NCBI GenBank assembly: GCA_947464585.1
Contig: CANHYS010000042.1
Span: forward strand, 1 to 9,648
Direction of reading: 5' to 3'
Source of the DNA: Planctomycetaceae bacterium
Lineage (GTDB): Bacteria; Planctomycetota; Planctomycetia; Pirellulales; UBA1268
Length of the DNA stretch: 9,648 nucleotides
Part shown: positions 7,014-9,648 of the stretch, one piece after another
Layout: the number at the start of each line of letters is the position of its first letter
How positions within the stretch are numbered: position 1 is the first letter of the stretch
Program-made: the position numbers and the translations under genes
The notes under the pieces: generated by a model
Told to the model about the DNA's origin: nothing
Databases searched by the model: none
The model's input: the letters and a program-made list of their open reading frames with translations, nothing else

Positions 7014-7048
7014 GCCATCGTCATTCAACGCATTTCTGGAGCCCGACC

Positions 7049-9648
7049 ATGAACGTCTTTGACACGCTCTTCCCTCGTCACACGCAAACTGGGAAATGCC
7101 AGCCTCGAAACCGGACGGTGTCGAAGACCAGAGCCCGACGGGGGACGAGTGCCGTGGTCGAGCGACTCGAGCACCGTTTCGCGTTTGCGGTCGTGACCCC
7201 ATTCGCGCCACGGTTTACGGCGAACGTGCAAGGCGACATCACATTCGCCGCGAACACGATCATGACTGCCGTAGCGGGATTACCCGGCAACGCGACCCAG
7301 GTTGCCGATGCGCAAAATGGCACCGACGACAGCGGATCGGCGCCGGGTGTTTGGAACGACGATTTCTGGACCATGCAGTTCATCGACATTGATGCCGATG
7401 GCGGTACATTTAGCTCCAGTTCCGCCCTTCTCGACATTCCGACCGGGGCCGAAGTGCTCTTCGCAGGACTCTATTGGGGCGGCCGTATCCTCGGAGACAC
7501 TCAGCTTGGGCTCGCCGACGACGTGAAGTTGCGCGGCCCCGGCGACAGCGGCTATCTGGATCTGACGGCCACATCGTTCAGCAGCACGCCCCAAGGAGCG
7601 CCGACCGCGGGTGCCCGGAACTATCAGGGCTTCAAGGACGTCACGAGCCTGGTGCAAGCGAAGGGCGAGGGCAGCTACACCGTGGCAAACGTCCAGGCAC
7701 ACGAGGGGAAGAATTACTCCGCCGGCTGGTCACTGGTTGTCGCCTTTCGCGACAACACCGATCTTCCGCGCAATCTCACCGTGTTCGACGGATTTGCATA
7801 CGTGACCACGGGTGACGACGATGTCACGATCCCGTTCAGCGGCTTTCGTGCACCGCAGGATGGCCCGGTCAATGCCACGCTCGGCATCATTGCGTACGAG
7901 GGCGATCTGGGCATCACGGGGGATGCAGCTTATTTCAACGGAGGCCTCGGCGAGGCGGTCCTCTCGAACGACACGAATCCGCCGAACAACTTCTTCAATA
8001 GTTCCATTTCCAATCGGGGTGTCACCGTCACGACGAAGAGCCCGAACTACAAGAATCAACTTGGTTTTGGCGCGGACCTGATCGAGGCCGACGGGCTGAT
8101 CGCAAACAACGCCACCTCGGCAACCCTTCGACTGACGACCTCGCAGGATTTTTACTACCCGGGCGTAATCACGAGCGCCATCGAGGTCTACGCACCCAAG
8201 ACGACCGTGTTAAAGGTCGCCGAAGACTTGAATGGCGGGCTCGTCGAGCCAGGCGATACGCTTCGATACACGGTCACGGTAAGCAATTCGGCGTCCGCGT
8301 ACGACACAGCCAGCGACGTCGTCCTCGACGACCTGATCCCGACCTCTACGACCTACAAGCCAGGCACTCTCGCAATCATCGCGGGAGCGAACAGCGGGGC
8401 AATGACGGACGCAGCCGATGGTGATTACGCGGAGTTTGTCGCCGGGGGCAACGGGGCGGTACGGTTTCGTCTGGGCACCGGTGCGACAGGTGCGACGGTG
8501 CCGACGCCCACCGGCGGCACGCTGGCTGCAGGACAGTCGACAACGGCCACGTTCGAAGTGCTCGTCGGGGACTTCCCGAGTGCGGCGGTGATCCGAAACA
8601 CGGCATCGGTTTCCTACGAAGGCACGTTTTTTGGTCCATTCACCCGAACAAGCGAAACAGAGACGCAATGCCCGCCGGTTATCGATCTGGCCGTCACAAA
8701 GACCGACAGTTCGACAACCTATGTTCCCGGCGCACCCGTCACCTATTCGTTTACAGTGCAGAATAACGGCCCTGCGGGCTCTCCTGCGTCAATGGTTACC
8801 GACACGCTGCCATCGCAGACGACGTTCACGCTCGCGGACAATCCCGGCTGGACGCTCATCGGCAGCACGCTGACCTATGTCACGCCCGCGCTAGCCTCCG
8901 GTGCTTTCACGACGTTCCCATTGAAGCTGTTGCCCGCACCTGATCGCACGAGCTTACTGGTTAATACGGCGATAGTGGCCGTGCCCCCCGGTTATTTCGA
9001 TCGCAACCTGTCCAACAACAGCTCCACCGACACGAGCACCGCCGCACCGGCAGTGACCCTCGGCATCACGAAGACCGACAACTCCCTCACCTACGTCCCA
9101 GGAACCAACACCACCTACTCGATCGTCGTCTCGAACTCGGGGCCCAGCGTCCTGGTCGGTGGACTCGTCACCGACACGATTCCCGTAGACACCACCTGGG
9201 TCTCGGGAGGCACCTACAACGCAGCCACCAGAACCGTCTCCTTCACGACGAGCTCCATCGCCGTCGATGGATCCGAGACTTTTAGTTTCACGGTCCTCAC
9301 CGACGCCGACCGCACAGGCCCACTCACCAACACCGCCACCGTCACTCCGCCCCTGGGCACCACAGGCAACTCCGCCAGCTCCACCGACACGAGCACCGTC
9401 GCACCGGCCGTGACCCTCGGCATCACGAAGACCGACAACTCCCTCACCTACGTCCCAGGAACCAACACCACCTACTCGATCGTCGTCTCGAACTCGGGGC
9501 CCAGCGTCCTGGTCGGTGGCCTCGTCACCGACACGATTCCCGTAGACACCACCTGGGTCTCCGGAGGCACCTACAACGCAGCCACCAGGACCGTCTCCTT
9601 CACGACGAGCTCCATCGCCGTCAATGGATCCGAGACTTTTAGTTTCAC
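7049..9648 (+). CDS. Large secreted DUF11-repeat surface protein (adhesin-like), 3' end beyond window
   Basis: The frame is open from 7049 to the window edge: 866 codons with no stop. GGAG at 7038-7041, 7 nt before the ATG, supports the start. The N-terminus is basic and carries ERLEHRFAFA (38-47), a degenerate form of the LExR-x-LLA export motif seen in the protease. Residues ~55-375 form a conserved extracellular module found ahead of DUF11 repeats, recognisable from VLFAGLYWGG, YQGFKDVTSLV, YTVANVQAHEG, AGWSLVVAF, RNLTVFDGFA, LGIIAYEGD and NNFFNSSIS. DUF11-type units follow: one near 378-540, one from about 545 (LAVTKTD..TTYVPG), and two nearly identical units from about 669 and 788 (LGITKTDNSLTYVPG). 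DUF11 proteins are usually large cell-surface proteins, so an adhesin or surface-layer role is inferred. The protein is rich in Thr, Ser, Asp and Asn-X-Ser/Thr sites. No anchor is visible because the C-terminus is missing. The terminator in its leader suggests regulated transcription. Confidence 0.88.
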   Translation, partial: MNVFDTLFPRHTQTGKCQPRNRTVSKTRARRGTSAVVERLEHRFAFAVVTPFAPRFTANVQGDITFAANTIMTAVAGLPGNATQVADAQNGTDDSGSAPGVWNDDFWTMQFIDIDADGGTFSSSSALLDIPTGAEVLFAGLYWGGRILGDTQLGLADDVKLRGPGDSGYLDLTATSFSSTPQGAPTAGARNYQGFKDVTSLVQAKGEGSYTVANVQAHEGKNYSAGWSLVVAFRDNTDLPRNLTVFDGFAYVTTGDDDVTIPFSGFRAPQDGPVNATLGIIAYEGDLGITGDAAYFNGGLGEAVLSNDTNPPNNFFNSSISNRGVTVTTKSPNYKNQLGFGADLIEADGLIANNATSATLRLTTSQDFYYPGVITSAIEVYAPKTTVLKVAEDLNGGLVEPGDTLRYTVTVSNSASAYDTASDVVLDDLIPTSTTYKPGTLAIIAGANSGAMTDAADGDYAEFVAGGNGAVRFRLGTGATGATVPTPTGGTLAAGQSTTATFEVLVGDFPSAAVIRNTASVSYEGTFFGPFTRTSETETQCPPVIDLAVTKTDSSTTYVPGAPVTYSFTVQNNGPAGSPASMVTDTLPSQTTFTLADNPGWTLIGSTLTYVTPALASGAFTTFPLKLLPAPDRTSLLVNTAIVAVPPGYFDRNLSNNSSTDTSTAAPAVTLGITKTDNSLTYVPGTNTTYSIVVSNSGPSVLVGGLVTDTIPVDTTWVSGGTYNAATRTVSFTTSSIAVDGSETFSFTVLTDADRTGPLTNTATVTPPLGTTGNSASSTDTSTVAPAVTLGITKTDNSLTYVPGTNTTYSIVVSNSGPSVLVGGLVTDTIPVDTTWVSGGTYNAATRTVSFTTSSIAVNGSETFSF
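9019..9648 (+). repeat. Near-identical 357-bp tandem repeats in the adhesin gene
   Basis: The sequence starting at 9019 recurs from 9376 with a period of exactly 357 bp (119 codons). The second copy is cut by the window edge. Over the 273 comparable bases I count six differences: 9042/9399, 9052/9409, 9163/9520, 9205/9562, 9232/9589 and 9266/9623. Each copy encodes one DUF11 unit. More copies probably follow beyond 9648. The preceding DUF11 units are related only at protein level. Confidence 0.95.

Noticed and set aside
9019..9648. CRISPR-like array
   Set aside because: The repeat is 357 bp, in frame, directly tandem without spacers, and encodes DUF11 units.

Overview
The window looks like chromosomal DNA of a Planctomycetota bacterium, probably a Pirellulales-type lineage. 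The evidence is a BBP7-type outer-membrane barrel protein, two secreted proteins that open with the planctomycete 'LExR-x-LLA' N-terminal motif, and a TPR/GT41 (SPINDLY/OGT-like) glycosyltransferase, all in GC-rich sequence. Lineage is inferred from protein families; there is no rRNA or other taxonomic marker.

Layout. 1-462 (minus) is the N-terminal quarter of MnmG, a tRNA-modification enzyme, running off the left edge. From its divergent intergenic region all other genes read rightward. 722-1831 is a BBP7 outer-membrane protein, closed by a clear hairpin terminator (1900-1940). 1941-2246 is gene-free but holds nested inverted repeats that fold into a compact three-helix-junction RNA (2082-2169). 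2247-4607 encodes a secreted subtilisin-like S8 protease with an intact triad and a duplicated C-terminal beta-sandwich-like domain. 4838-6718 encodes six exact 34-residue TPRs fused to a GT41 catalytic domain; its ribosome-binding site lies inside a hairpin. 6719-7048 is gene-free and carries two hairpins, the second a very strong terminator ending only 35 nt before the next start codon. 7049 to beyond 9648 is a large secreted DUF11-repeat surface protein, open at the right edge, whose last repeats are almost identical 357-bp tandem copies.

How the genes fit together. Apart from mnmG, this is a cell-envelope neighbourhood: an outer-membrane barrel, an exported protease, an adhesin-like repeat protein, and a cytoplasmic-type protein glycosyltransferase immediately upstream of the adhesin. 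A working hypothesis is that the GT41 enzyme glycosylates the exported repeat protein, by analogy with GT41 HMW1C enzymes encoded beside their adhesins. The window does not prove this.

The least ordinary signals are non-coding: the structured element before the protease, the sequestered GGAG before the glycosyltransferase, and the attenuator-like hairpin pair before the adhesin. No phage, IS element, CRISPR array, tRNA, rRNA or recognised defence system was seen.
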